A stretch of DNA of 64,000 nucleotides from Mycobacterium sp. MBM. Lineage in GTDB: Bacteria > Actinomycetota > Actinomycetes > Mycobacteriales > Mycobacteriaceae. Below the pieces are notes generated by a model. The model was not told the origin of the DNA and searched no databases. It saw nothing but the letters and a program-made list of their open reading frames with translations. The stretch covers positions 1 through 64,000 of the forward strand of contig JAKJHY010000014.1 of assembly GCA_021648845.1 (NCBI GenBank), written 5' to 3'. Position 1 is the stretch's first letter. Every line of letters begins with the position of its first letter. Shown in pieces: positions 1 to 7,644 of this stretch. A program made the translations under genes and the position numbers.

Positions 1-113
1 CGAGGCCACTCCGCCCTCGGCGGACACCCACCCATCAGCCGACTCGCCGCCTGACAACAACGTGTCAGGTCACAACAGTTAGCCGGTAGCGCCTACCCGT
101 GCGTACCGGGTGG

Positions 114-141
114 ATATAACAGAGCAGATGCTCTGTTATAT
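114..141 (+). promoter_or_regulatory. Perfect 12-bp-arm palindrome, probable TetR autoregulatory operator with -10 box
   Basis: Two perfect 12-bp inverted arms (114-125 and 130-141) are separated by 4 bp. The right arm contains TATATT (137-142), a good -10 box lying 6 nt before a GTG at 149. A dimeric repressor bound here would block its own leaderless promoter. The symmetry and -10 are seen directly; the assignment to the adjacent TetR protein is inferred from position. Confidence 0.7.
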
Positions 142-148
142 TTGGCCG

Positions 149-760
149 GTGCCCCGGCCTCGCGTGTACGACCTGGACACGGTGCTCGACGCCGTGGAGC
201 ACCTCAGCGCCGACCACGGTCCGGCGTCTGTGACCGTGCGGGCGGTCGCAGCGGCGGCGGGCGTGTCCAATGGCGCTCTCTACCACAACTTCTCGTCACG
301 GCCGGACCTCATGGCCCGGGCCTGGCTGCGGGCCGCAAACCGATTCTTGGATGTGCAGCGCGCGGCAATCCGCCTCGCCGCCACCGGCGCCGACGCCGTG
401 GTGGCGGCCGCCCACGCGCCGGGGACCTTCGCCGAGCAGCATCCCGGCTCCGCGCGCCTGGTGCTCAGCGTGCGGCGTACCGAGATCCTCGGAGCGGAGC
501 TCTCCGAGCAGCTCGGCGCCGAGCTGAAAGACCTGGACACGCTCCTGGTGCAGGTGATGGTGCAGCTCGCCGACGGGATGTGGGGGCGCCGTGACGCCGC
601 CGCCGTCGACACCATCACCACCTGCATCGTCGATCTGCCGACCGCGATCCTGCTCAGCCGCGACCGGCTGCATGACCCAACGGCCCGGCTCCACCTGACC
701 GCCGCCGTCCGGGCAGTACTCGACAGCGGACCGCCACCCCGAAAGGAACGACACCGATGA
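149..760 (+). CDS. TetR-family transcriptional regulator
   Basis: A one-component DNA-binding repressor of about 203 residues. The N-terminal helix-turn-helix is recognisable (SVTVRAVAAAAGVSNGALYH, then NF and RPDLMARA), followed by a helical ligand-binding domain of no recognisable specificity. The GTG at 149 is preferred because a TATATT -10 box sits 6 nt upstream, suggesting a leaderless mRNA; in-frame starts at 110 (GTG) and 128 (ATG) lie inside the operator. Its stop overlaps the start of the enoyl-CoA hydratase gene by 4 nt, so the two are probably co-transcribed and the ligand may be an acyl compound (inference). Confidence 0.85.
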   Translation: MPRPRVYDLDTVLDAVEHLSADHGPASVTVRAVAAAAGVSNGALYHNFSSRPDLMARAWLRAANRFLDVQRAAIRLAATGADAVVAAAHAPGTFAEQHPGSARLVLSVRRTEILGAELSEQLGAELKDLDTLLVQVMVQLADGMWGRRDAAAVDTITTCIVDLPTAILLSRDRLHDPTARLHLTAAVRAVLDSGPPPRKERHR

Positions 761-1416
761 CACCGACCTTGCAGACCGTGGATGATGTCGCCGTCCTCAC
801 CCTCGGTGACGACGAGAACCGCTTCACCCCCGACTTCCTGGAGACCGTGCACACCCTGCTCGACCGGGTGCTGGCCGAACAGGCGACCGGCCTGGTCACC
901 ACGGCGACCGGCAAGTTCTACTCCAACGGCCTCGACCTGGACTGGCTGGCGGCCAATGAGGAACGGACCGGGTGGTATGTCGGGCAGGTGCAGACACTGC
1001 TGGCCCGGGTGCTCACGCTGCCGGTCCCGACGGTGGCGGCCATCGTCGGGCATGCCTTCGGGGCCGGCGCCATGCTCGCCACCGCCCACGACTTCCGGGT
1101 GATGCGCGCCGACCGCGGCTTCTTCTGCTTCCCGGAGGCCGATATCCGGATTCCGTTCACACCGGGTATGGCCGCACTCATCCAGGCGAAGCTGACGCCG
1201 CAGGCGGCGGTCGCGTCGATGACGACCGGCAGGCGTTTCGGCGGACCGGACGCGCAGGCGTACGGGATCGTGGACGCCGTGGCCCCCGAGGATGCGGTCA
1301 CCGCCGACGCGCTGGCGTTGGTGCGGCCGCTGGCCGGCAAGGATCCCGGCACGCTCGGGGCGATCAAGACGACGATGTTCGGTGCGGCCGCCGACGCGCT
1401 CACGGCATCCCGGTGA
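757..1416 (+). CDS. Enoyl-CoA hydratase/isomerase family protein
   Basis: A crotonase-fold protein of 219 residues, short for the family (about 250-260). The conserved core is visible: KFYSNGLDLDWL as the oxyanion-hole segment and PTVAAIVGHAFGAGAMLATAHDFRVM as the second conserved block. Such proteins hydrate or isomerise enoyl-CoA thioesters in fatty-acid or sterol side-chain breakdown; the substrate cannot be read here. The canonical catalytic Glu pair is not obvious, though PEADIRIPF lies in the usual region, so isomerase or other crotonase activity is possible. It is translationally coupled to the upstream TetR gene through an ATGA overlap. Confidence 0.82.
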   Translation: MTPTLQTVDDVAVLTLGDDENRFTPDFLETVHTLLDRVLAEQATGLVTTATGKFYSNGLDLDWLAANEERTGWYVGQVQTLLARVLTLPVPTVAAIVGHAFGAGAMLATAHDFRVMRADRGFFCFPEADIRIPFTPGMAALIQAKLTPQAAVASMTTGRRFGGPDAQAYGIVDAVAPEDAVTADALALVRPLAGKDPGTLGAIKTTMFGAAADALTASR

Positions 1417-1451
1417 CGACCGGCGCGGCGCCACCCTGATAAGGATTGACC

Positions 1452-1952
1452 ATGGGAACCAATCAGCGCGCCACGATCGTGATGGCCGATGACGAAATCA
1501 CCGAGTTCATCGACCGCAGCCGCACCGCCACCATGGCGACCGTGCTGCCCAGCGGCCGGCCCCACCTGGTGGCCATGTGGTACGCCGTCATCGACGGCGA
1601 AATCTGGTTCGAGACGAAGGCCAAATCGCAGAAGGCGGTGAACCTGCGCCGCGACCCGACCGTCACCGTACTCATCGAGGACGGGCACACCTACGACACC
1701 TTGCGCGGGGTCTCCATCGACGGGACGGCCGAGATCATCGACGACCCGGAGACCAACCTGCGGGTCGGCATCAGCGTGTGGGAGCGCTACACCGGGCCCT
1801 ACTCCGAGGACATGAAACCCTTTGTGGAGCAGATGATGAACAACCGGGTCAGTGTCCGGGTGGTGGAATCGCGGCGACGCAGTTGGGATCACCGTAAGTT
1901 GGGCATGCCCCCGGTCCCGCTGGGTGGCAGCACCGCGCAGTACCTCGGCTAG
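1452..1952 (+). CDS. PPOX-class (pyridoxamine phosphate oxidase-like) flavin/F420-dependent protein
   Basis: A 166-residue split-beta-barrel protein of the PPOX superfamily. The opening block, FIDRSRTATMATVLPSGRPH followed by LVAMWYAVIDGEIWF, is typical of the actinobacterial class that binds F420 or FMN/FAD and reduces small substrates. The ATG at 1452 is preferred over an in-frame TTG at 1446 because AAGGA lies at 1440-1444. It follows the hydratase gene by 35 nt and may be the third gene of the TetR-led operon. Its 3' end overlaps the convergent thioesterase gene by 4 nt. Cofactor choice (F420 or FMN) is not settled by the sequence. Confidence 0.8.
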   Translation: MGTNQRATIVMADDEITEFIDRSRTATMATVLPSGRPHLVAMWYAVIDGEIWFETKAKSQKAVNLRRDPTVTVLIEDGHTYDTLRGVSIDGTAEIIDDPETNLRVGISVWERYTGPYSEDMKPFVEQMMNNRVSVRVVESRRRSWDHRKLGMPPVPLGGSTAQYLG

Positions 1953-2731
1953 CGGGGCGGCGGGCTGAAGCCGCCGCTGAGCAGCGCGACGGCGACACCG
2001 CTGCCGATCGGGCCGTGCCGATCGAACAATGTGGCGCTCCCGGTGGCGACGCCGGCGTCGCTGTGATGCGTCAGCGCACTCAAGCCGATGTCCGGGCCCG
2101 CCGGTAGCCGGCTGAGCGTCAGCGTGTAGTCGGTGTTGATGTACACCAGCCCGTCGGGCCCGTAATGGCACAGCGAGCTGACCACGTCACCGGCCATCGC
2201 GGCCCGGGCGAACGGTGTCATCGGCTGGCCCTCGACAAGCGGGGCGACGTTGGTCAGCCAGATGTGTTTGGGCCCGGTGTACTGCCAGGCGCTGAGATCG
2301 GAACTCGTTCCCGCACCGTGGGCGACCAGTTGCATCGGCGCCCCCGAGGAGGCCCAGCCCGGCTCGGGCGGCGCGGGGATGTCGACGGGAGTGCTCCAGA
2401 TGCCCGGCGGGGCCGCCGGACCACGGCGCAGCAGCACGAGGCTGGCGCGCCCCACCACCTCGTCGTCTTGAACAGCCTGGGCGTCAACGACTTTGATGCG
2501 ACGCCCGGCCCGGATGGACTGGGTGCGGATGGTCAGCGGGGCCAGCGCGGCGGGGCGGAACAGATCCACGGTGAGCCGCGCCGGCTGCAGGTCGGGGTCT
2601 CCGAAATCCCGTTCGAGGACGAAGCCGAGCAAGCCGCCGAGGATATTTCCGCTGATGGTGGCGCCCCACGGACCCTGCGCGATGCTGGTCGGGACGAAGG
2701 TGTCGCCCTCGACGGTGTAGTAGGCCGTCAC
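1949..2731 (-). CDS. Acyl-CoA thioesterase family protein (hotdog fold)
   Basis: A 260-residue protein resembling the TesB-like double-hotdog thioesterases. The N-terminal part (GPWGATISGNILGGLLGFVL, then DLFRPAALAPLTIRTQSIRAGR) matches the first hotdog with its characteristic LFRPA segment, and a second hotdog-like half ends at RHGPIGSGVAVALLSGG. Such enzymes hydrolyse acyl-CoAs to free acids. Translation starts at a GTG that overlaps the stop of the upstream GNAT gene, so they are coupled. A role shared with the convergent hydratase is possible but unproven. Confidence 0.72.
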   Translation of the reverse strand: MTAYYTVEGDTFVPTSIAQGPWGATISGNILGGLLGFVLERDFGDPDLQPARLTVDLFRPAALAPLTIRTQSIRAGRRIKVVDAQAVQDDEVVGRASLVLLRRGPAAPPGIWSTPVDIPAPPEPGWASSGAPMQLVAHGAGTSSDLSAWQYTGPKHIWLTNVAPLVEGQPMTPFARAAMAGDVVSSLCHYGPDGLVYINTDYTLTLSRLPAGPDIGLSALTHHSDAGVATGSATLFDRHGPIGSGVAVALLSGGFSPPPR

Positions 2732-3006
2732 TCCTGGGTCTCGGGGTGCTTGGCCAGGTATTGGGTGACCATCGAGCAGTGGGACTCGATCTGCAGCCCG
2801 GCTGCCCGGGTGGCCGCAACCGTCTCGGCGACCAGCTGGGTGCCCAGCCCGCGACCACCGAAGGCCGGGTCGATCTCGGTATGGGTGAACACCCGAACGC
2901 CGGCGCGGTCGTAGAAGTCGATCAACCCCACCGGCCGGTCGTCCAGCGCGATGGTGAACCGGGTCTCGCCGGGCGTCACCGCGGCCGGTCTCTGGTCAGC
3001 GCTCAC
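2728..3006 (-). CDS. Small GNAT-family N-acetyltransferase (YjdJ-like)
   Basis: A 92-residue single-domain acetyltransferase. HTEIDPAFGGRGLGTQLV carries the acetyl-CoA-binding G-R-G-L-G loop, and the C-terminal SHCSMVTQYLAKHPE is diagnostic of the small YjdJ-like GNATs. The substrate is unknown. The GTG at 3006 gives the normal family length; the open frame continues upstream without homology. Its start overlaps the end of the upstream pirin gene by 11 nt, and its end overlaps the thioesterase start, so the three minus-strand genes form a tight unit. Confidence 0.82.
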   Translation of the reverse strand: MSADQRPAAVTPGETRFTIALDDRPVGLIDFYDRAGVRVFTHTEIDPAFGGRGLGTQLVAETVAATRAAGLQIESHCSMVTQYLAKHPETQE

Positions 3007-3955
3007 GGGGTTTGAGCCTAGCGTTGGGCAACGCCGGCGCGGGCAGTCGGGGGACCGTACCTCGATACCCGGCGACGGCGCCGAAGCGGGCGTCACCGGC
3101 CTGCCACAGCGCGCGGTACTCGGCGATCTCGTCATGACTGCGGCCGACGAAGTTCCACCACATCAGCAGGGCCTCGCCGAACGGTGGACCACCCAGCACG
3201 ATGATCCGGGCCGTGCCGGCGCCGCGGTTGACGATCTCGAGGTGCGCCTCGCCGGGGGACTGATAGGCCAGATCGGCGCGCCGCAGTGGGGTGCCGCCCA
3301 CCTCGAGCTCCCCGACGTCGAGCAGCACGCCGTGTTCGAACCCCGGGTCCACGTCCAGGCGCACGGTCGTGCCCGCATCAATGTCGAGCTGGGCGCCCAG
3401 CAGCGGTGTGAAGGTGTGCACCGGGGAACGGATGCCGGCCAGCTCGCCGAGGAATACCCGCAGGGTGGCTCCGGGGAGGCGGGCGGCCTCGGGAACGTGA
3501 TGGGCGAAATCGCGGCCGGTGTGGCGGTCGGCGTCGGGCAGTGCGACCCACAGCTGGACACCGTGCAAGACGGTCGCGGCCGAGGTGGATACCTCCGAGT
3601 GACAGATTCCGGCACCCGCGGTCATCAGGTTGAGCTCGCCCGGGCGCACCATGGCATGCACGCCCGCGCTGTCGCGATGCTCGATTTCGCCCTCGAAAAG
3701 CCAACTGACGGTTTGCAATCCGGTGTGTGGGTGGGGTGGCACGTCCATGCCCGCCGAGGCTGTGACGTCGTGGGGACCGTAATGGTCGGCAAAACACCAC
3801 GCGCCGATCATGGAACGTTGTCTGCCCGGCAGTGTGCGCCGGACCAGCATGGCCCGCGGGCCGCCGAGCGGTACCTCACGCGCGGTGAGCACTCCGGTGA
3901 ATCGCGATGCGCCACAGCGCACTTCGTCTGGGTCGGGTTCGGCGTTGCTCACCAT
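2996..3955 (-). CDS. Pirin-family protein (bicupin)
   Basis: A 319-residue bicupin. The N-terminal pirin domain shows the metal-binding cluster (GMDVPPHPHTGLQTVSWLFE and later EIEHRDS), and a C-terminal cupin domain contains GFEHGVLLDVGELEVGG. Bacterial pirins bind Fe/Mn, and some have quercetinase activity or redox-linked regulatory roles; the activity here is unknown. The ATG at 3955 (MVSNAEPD) is chosen because upstream frame residues look non-coding. It is first in the pirin-GNAT-thioesterase unit. A second pirin paralogue lies at 32699-33670. Confidence 0.85.
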   Translation of the reverse strand: MVSNAEPDPDEVRCGASRFTGVLTAREVPLGGPRAMLVRRTLPGRQRSMIGAWCFADHYGPHDVTASAGMDVPPHPHTGLQTVSWLFEGEIEHRDSAGVHAMVRPGELNLMTAGAGICHSEVSTSAATVLHGVQLWVALPDADRHTGRDFAHHVPEAARLPGATLRVFLGELAGIRSPVHTFTPLLGAQLDIDAGTTVRLDVDPGFEHGVLLDVGELEVGGTPLRRADLAYQSPGEAHLEIVNRGAGTARIIVLGGPPFGEALLMWWNFVGRSHDEIAEYRALWQAGDARFGAVAGYRGTVPRLPAPALPNARLKPRER

Positions 3956-4147
3956 GCCGATGGTAGCCCGAGCGGGCGAGGACGGTGCCGGCATGACGCC
4001 TCTCGGCAAGTGGTCGCACGAAGCGACGGTTTTCTCAGTGGTACCCGGGGCATGACCGGCACCGTCGCAACAGCACAACGCCGCGGCCGGGCCGAGGTAT
4101 TCCGTGCGGCCGACGGTGAGCACCGTCACCGTGGGCGGCCGTCAAAA

Positions 4148-4180
4148 TTGACGTTCGAGTAGCTTTCGAGAAGCTAAGGT
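4148..4180 (+). promoter_or_regulatory. Candidate promoter/operator before the secreted-protein gene
   Basis: TTGACG at 4148-4153 and TAAGGT at 4175-4180 resemble -35 and -10 elements, although the 21-bp spacer is too long for a standard promoter. Between them sits a palindrome with 6-bp arms, TAGCTT (4160-4165) and AAGCTA (4171-4176), overlapping the -10. A regulator may bind it (inference). Confidence 0.4.
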
Positions 4181-4213
4181 CGAGACAACCGGTCACTTCC
4201 GAAGGGTTGGCAC

Positions 4214-4681
4214 ATGGCGCGTCGGGGCCTGAGACTGCTGCTTGCGGCGCTGGCAGCGGTGCCGGTCGGTACCGGGGTGGCGTCGGCGGCCCCGGATGGT
4301 GCGGCCGTGATGCCGATGACCAGCATCGTGCGGGCCTGCGATTACAGCATTGCCGAGTACACCTGGCGCACCGGTAACGCGCGGGCGGTCGCGTACGTGC
4401 ACCCGGCCGCCGCCGACTCGGTCACGATCGATGTGCAACTGATGACCGCGCTGCCCGACACCGACTACTACGTGAGAGTGTTCGCGATGCCGCGCGGCTC
4501 GGCGGACTGCGGGGTTACCCCCGTGCGAGTGCGCACCGACGGTGCGGGTGCCGCGTACGTCACCATCACCACCCCGATCGACGCCGGCACCACCGGCGTC
4601 TGGGCGTCGGTCGAACGGCCCTCGCCGTTCTCGCAGCAGCCCGCCGAGGTCTACACCTCGGACTTCATCGCGAAGGTCTGA
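4214..4681 (+). CDS. Small secreted hypothetical protein
   Basis: A 155-residue protein that begins with a classical Sec signal peptide: an RRGLR basic N-terminus, a hydrophobic stretch LLLAALAAVPVGTGVAS, and a likely cleavage site at ASA-AP near residue 26. The mature part is about 130 residues with two cysteines, which could form a disulfide outside the cell, and a beta-rich look. I do not recognise the family. AAGGG lies 8 nt upstream of the ATG. It is the last gene before the ESX-1-linked whiB6, but nothing in the sequence links it functionally to secretion. Confidence 0.75.
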   Translation: MARRGLRLLLAALAAVPVGTGVASAAPDGAAVMPMTSIVRACDYSIAEYTWRTGNARAVAYVHPAAADSVTIDVQLMTALPDTDYYVRVFAMPRGSADCGVTPVRVRTDGAGAAYVTITTPIDAGTTGVWASVERPSPFSQQPAEVYTSDFIAKV

Positions 4682-4749
4682 CCCGCTCGGGCAGAGCAGG
4701 TGCCACTCCCGCCGCCGGCCCCTCAAAACGTCGGCGGGAGTGGCAGGTC

Positions 4750-5040
4750 CTAGGCGGATTCCAGCAGCAGTCTGCGCATCCGCACCGGGTAGCCGTTGCG
4801 CTCGGCCAACGAGCGCAGTTGGCGCAGCGCGAAGGTGCGGCCGCGACCGCCCTCGGGGATCGCGATCCCGGCCCAGATCCCCTCGGCGCGGGGCAGCTCG
4901 CAGGCTTCCCGGGCGCACGCCCAGCGCCGCGGACACATCCGGCAGATCGCTTTCGCCTGCTCGTCTTCGGTATTGGTCCAGAGGTCGGGATTGCGGGTGC
5001 ATTCACCGATCGGTAGCCCGTCCATGCCCAGTGCATTCAT
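4750..5040 (-). CDS. whiB6: WhiB6-type iron-sulfur transcriptional regulator
   Basis: A 96-residue WhiB protein. The [4Fe-4S] ligands are Cys14, Cys33, Cys36 and Cys42 (C-x18-C-x2-C-x5-C), followed by the GIWAG turn and a basic C-terminal tail. The C-terminal block (FALRQLRSLAERNGYPVR) matches Mycobacterium tuberculosis WhiB6 closely, and the location next to the ESX-1 locus is the same as there. WhiB6 is known to regulate ESX-1 genes in response to redox/NO. AAGGAGA precedes the ATG with good spacing. This protein lacks the longer N-terminus of the M. tuberculosis form. Confidence 0.92.
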   Translation of the reverse strand: MNALGMDGLPIGECTRNPDLWTNTEDEQAKAICRMCPRRWACAREACELPRAEGIWAGIAIPEGGRGRTFALRQLRSLAERNGYPVRMRRLLLESA

Positions 5041-5084
5041 GGTCTGTCTCCTTGTGCGGCGGCTCGACTGCCGCGGTGCAGACG

Positions 5085-5119
5085 AATCTAGAACACAAAC
5101 CGTAGCAATGCAACAGTTA
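5085..5119 (-). promoter_or_regulatory. Candidate whiB6 promoter
   Basis: On the minus strand a -35 of TTGCAT is separated by exactly 17 bp from a -10 of TAGATT (5090 to 5085). The predicted start site lies about 40 nt before the ATG at 5040. The left copy of the mirrored 17-bp repeat (5098-5114) covers the -35 and most of the spacer, so whatever binds it should affect whiB6 transcription. Confidence 0.55.
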
Positions 5120-5249
5120 TCTCGATCGCCGCACTGCCATCTGAACGCCGGGTCCACCCTCTTTGGTCTAGAGAAATCCGTTGACGTGCGTTGATAGCGT
5201 TCGCGGAAAGTGTAGACGCTACGGTTTTTACCGTTGCATTGGTACGGTT
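5098..5249. repeat. Mirrored 17-bp repeat pair in the whiB6 / HTH-gene intergenic region
   Basis: AACCGTAGCAATGCAAC at 5098-5114 recurs in inverted orientation at 5233-5249 with a single mismatch, the arms being 118 bp apart. Next to the right copy is a short palindrome (ACGGT at 5221-5225, ACCGT at 5230-5234). The 312-bp stretch 5041-5352 holds no gene and appears to be a divergent control region. Confidence 0.65.
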
Positions 5250-5352
5250 CAATGTGCGACGGCGCTCGCGAAATACCACCCCTAGCCATAGCAGTGCTCC
5301 AGGTTTGGTTATCATCAGCGGGTCACAGCTGGCTGCCAGGAGGGACGTGCGC

Positions 5353-6084
5353 GTGGTCGAAGCCGAAACCGGTGACGACCCCGGCATGGTGCGTGCGGGC
5401 GCCGCGGCAGCGGCCCGTCGCCGTGAGCTCAATGTCAGCCAACGCCGCCTGGCCGCAGACGGGGTGATCAACGCCGGCGCGCTCATCGCGTTCGAGAAGG
5501 GGCGCAGCTGGCCGCGGCAGGCCACCAGGGCGAAACTCGAGGAGGTGCTGCAGTGGCCGCCGGGCACCATCGAGCGCATCCGGCGCGGCGAACCGGACCG
5601 GGACGCTGTGCCCCGTCGGCCGTTGGCTGCGCCGGCGATGGGTCCCACCGGCGAGGTCCCGCTGGTTGCCCAGGCCGTCGTCGTCGCCGCCAACACATTC
5701 GATTCGGCGATCGATACGCTTCCTCCGGTCACCGAAGCGGGGTTCACCGCCCGTGCCACGGCGATCCTGACCGACCTGCGTCAGCTCGAGGGTGTCGCCG
5801 CTCGAGCCGCGCGCATCCAGGTGACCCCGGAGCTGATCCGGGCGCTGAGCACCGTGCGAAACCGCATCGACGAGCTGACGATGCGCGCTGCGAGCGCACC
5901 CACCGCCACACTCGGCCAGCGGCTCTACGCCACCCGGCGGCGCGCCAATCTGACGGTCGCCGAGACCGCTCAGGCCGCCGGCGTCACCGAGGACGCCATC
6001 GTGATGGTCGAGTCCGAACAGCCGATATCGACTGCCGACGGTGCCGCAGTCGAGCAGTTGATCACCCAGATCGACTGGCGCTGA
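5353..6084 (+). CDS. Putative DNA-binding protein with two XRE-like helix-turn-helix segments
   Basis: A 243-residue protein I cannot name. The N-terminal segment (AAARRRELNVSQRRLAADGV then INAGALIAFEKGRSWPR) and the C-terminal segment (GQRLYATRRRANLTVAETAQ then AAGVTEDAIVMVESEQ) both look like XRE/Cro-type HTH domains. They are joined by an alanine-rich helical linker (about residues 95-165). Start choice: AGGAGGG at 5338-5344 is 8 nt from the GTG at 5353; another GTG at 5347 is too close. It is divergent from whiB6 and faces the ESX-1 genes, so a regulatory role there is plausible but inferred. Confidence 0.65.
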   Translation: MVEAETGDDPGMVRAGAAAAARRRELNVSQRRLAADGVINAGALIAFEKGRSWPRQATRAKLEEVLQWPPGTIERIRRGEPDRDAVPRRPLAAPAMGPTGEVPLVAQAVVVAANTFDSAIDTLPPVTEAGFTARATAILTDLRQLEGVAARAARIQVTPELIRALSTVRNRIDELTMRAASAPTATLGQRLYATRRRANLTVAETAQAAGVTEDAIVMVESEQPISTADGAAVEQLITQIDWR

Positions 6085-6091
6085 GGTCCGT

Positions 6092-7312
6092 TCAGAACCG
6101 TTCTCGGTTGCGGTCGTCACCGGCTGGGAAATGCGCGGCCAGCGCGGCGGCGATCTCCAGGAACTTGCGCCGCGTCGGAGCCGACATCACCCGGGTGCCC
6201 TCGATGACCCCGCCCGGGCGCAGCTGACCGTCGAAGGGCACCTCGACCACGGTCTGACCCTGACCGGAGAATTGCTGGGCCAGGATGCCCCGGGTGCGTT
6301 TGTCGGCATGCCCGTCGGAATCGTTGAGCACGATGACGGTGCGTTGCAGTAGGCCGGTCATCCCGCGGTTGGCCAGCCAGTCCATCGTCTGGCCGGCGGC
6401 CGCGGCGCCGTCGACCCACGGCGAGGAGACGACGATCAGCGCATCGAGGTCACGCAGCACCTCCTGGGTGACCGGGCTGTCCATCGTGGAACTGCAATCG
6501 ACGACCGAAATGCTGAAATACCGATCCAGCCGCGCGGTGGCCTCCCGGTAGATAGCGGGATCGAGGACCCGCCGGCGCGCCGGGGAGCCCTCCCCGGCCA
6601 GCACGAACAGACCGGCGGCGTTGTTGCCGACCCGGCTTCTGATATCGGCGAACGTCTCCAGATGCCGCTCGGAGGCCAGTTCCCAATACGAGCCGACGGC
6701 CCTGGGATCCACCCGGCTGCCCAACTTGCCGAACGCGGTGTCCGCATCGATGGCCACCACCCTGTCGTCTTGGCGGAGTTCGGCGAAAACCGAGCCCACA
6801 CTCGCGGAGACCGTCGTCTTGCCGACACCACCCTTGCCGAGCACACCGATCTTGTAGTGGCCGCGCAGCACACCACGAATCCGTGCCTCCAACTCGGCTT
6901 GGTGTAGCTCGTCGGGGGAGGGCCCCAGATTGATCAGACCGAACGACGCCCGGAACAACCACCGCCGCCAGCCCCGACCGGGTGGCACCCGCGGGACCGG
7001 CACCAGGTCGTGGATCGGGATGCGGTCGGCGTAGGACGCCGGCGGCGCGGCGGGAGCGCGGCCCGCGGGATGCCCCGGCCACGCCGGAGGTGGGTACGGC
7101 TGCCCCGGGCCGGGCGGGCGCACCGGCGGCGGCCCCGGCACCGGCGGACGAGCCGACGGTGGCCGGTTCGCCATCGGTGCCTGGGGGTGCTGCACCGGAA
7201 TGGGACCGGTATCCGCGCCCTGGGCGCCCGGGTCCGCCGCCGGTGCGAAGTCGGATTCGACCGGTCCCGTCCATCCGAGTTCGCGGCGCAGTGCGTCATC
7301 GCGGTCGCTCAC
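6092..7312 (-). CDS. MinD/ParA-like ATPase, EspI paralogue
   Basis: About 406 residues. A proline-rich N-terminal third (residues ~40-115) precedes a conserved linker (GPSPDELHQAELEARIRGVL) and a deviant Walker A loop, LGKGGVGKTT. An AIDADTAFGKLG segment and a SISVVDCSS segment follow, as in MinD/ParA ATPases. The layout and linker match EspI at 18825-20252, so the two are paralogues. The GTG at 7312 is preceded by AGGAGG. It is transcribed away from espG1 and converges with the HTH gene, occupying the place where espE/espF precede espG1 in M. tuberculosis. A role in ESX-1 is inferred from context. Confidence 0.8.
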   Translation of the reverse strand: MSDRDDALRRELGWTGPVESDFAPAADPGAQGADTGPIPVQHPQAPMANRPPSARPPVPGPPPVRPPGPGQPYPPPAWPGHPAGRAPAAPPASYADRIPIHDLVPVPRVPPGRGWRRWLFRASFGLINLGPSPDELHQAELEARIRGVLRGHYKIGVLGKGGVGKTTVSASVGSVFAELRQDDRVVAIDADTAFGKLGSRVDPRAVGSYWELASERHLETFADIRSRVGNNAAGLFVLAGEGSPARRRVLDPAIYREATARLDRYFSISVVDCSSTMDSPVTQEVLRDLDALIVVSSPWVDGAAAAGQTMDWLANRGMTGLLQRTVIVLNDSDGHADKRTRGILAQQFSGQGQTVVEVPFDGQLRPGGVIEGTRVMSAPTRRKFLEIAAALAAHFPAGDDRNRERF

Positions 7313-7644
7313 CGCGGGCCTCCTCCTGGGCTGACATCGAGTCTGTTCAGCAATCTTCACCAGTATCAACCACGGCACCGCGGGCACCCGGTGCGACCGC
7401 GCCGGGTAGACACCGCGGCGGCGCGCGGATCCCCCTGGTCGCAACCGAAAATTGATGCATCAGGGGGTGGTGGCGCGCTGTTAGGGTCGATGCGAGGGGA
7501 AAGGGATTCGGTGACGGCAGCCGGCTCGCCGTGGCGGGCCGGCAATCGGCGTGAAAGGCGAAGGGGGTCCGGCACGGTGGATCGAGCGGCCTTGACGACA
7601 AAATCACGGTTGTGCCGGGCGCCCCGATACGGAAGGTCTGAGCC
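7313..7644. promoter_or_regulatory. Divergent intergenic region between the MinD-like ATPase gene and espG1
   Basis: A 332-bp stretch without a convincing gene. It holds TAGGGT (7482-7487), a possible -10 for the ESX-1 core operon, and a 7-bp inverted repeat, CCCCCTG (7431-7437) with CAGGGGG (7461-7467). An SD-like GGAAGG lies shortly before the espG1 ATG. No -35 or known regulator site is certain. Confidence 0.4.

Noticed and set aside
280..1434. 384-aa minus-strand open frame across the TetR and hydratase genes
   Set aside because: Antisense shadow of high-G+C coding sequence; low-complexity Arg/Gly-rich translation with no family features.
7431..7467. Inverted repeat CCCCCTG/CAGGGGG upstream of espG1 as an operator or terminator
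   Set aside because: Only 7 bp arms with a 23-bp loop in G+C-rich sequence; kept as a remark in the intergenic entry, not as a separate site.
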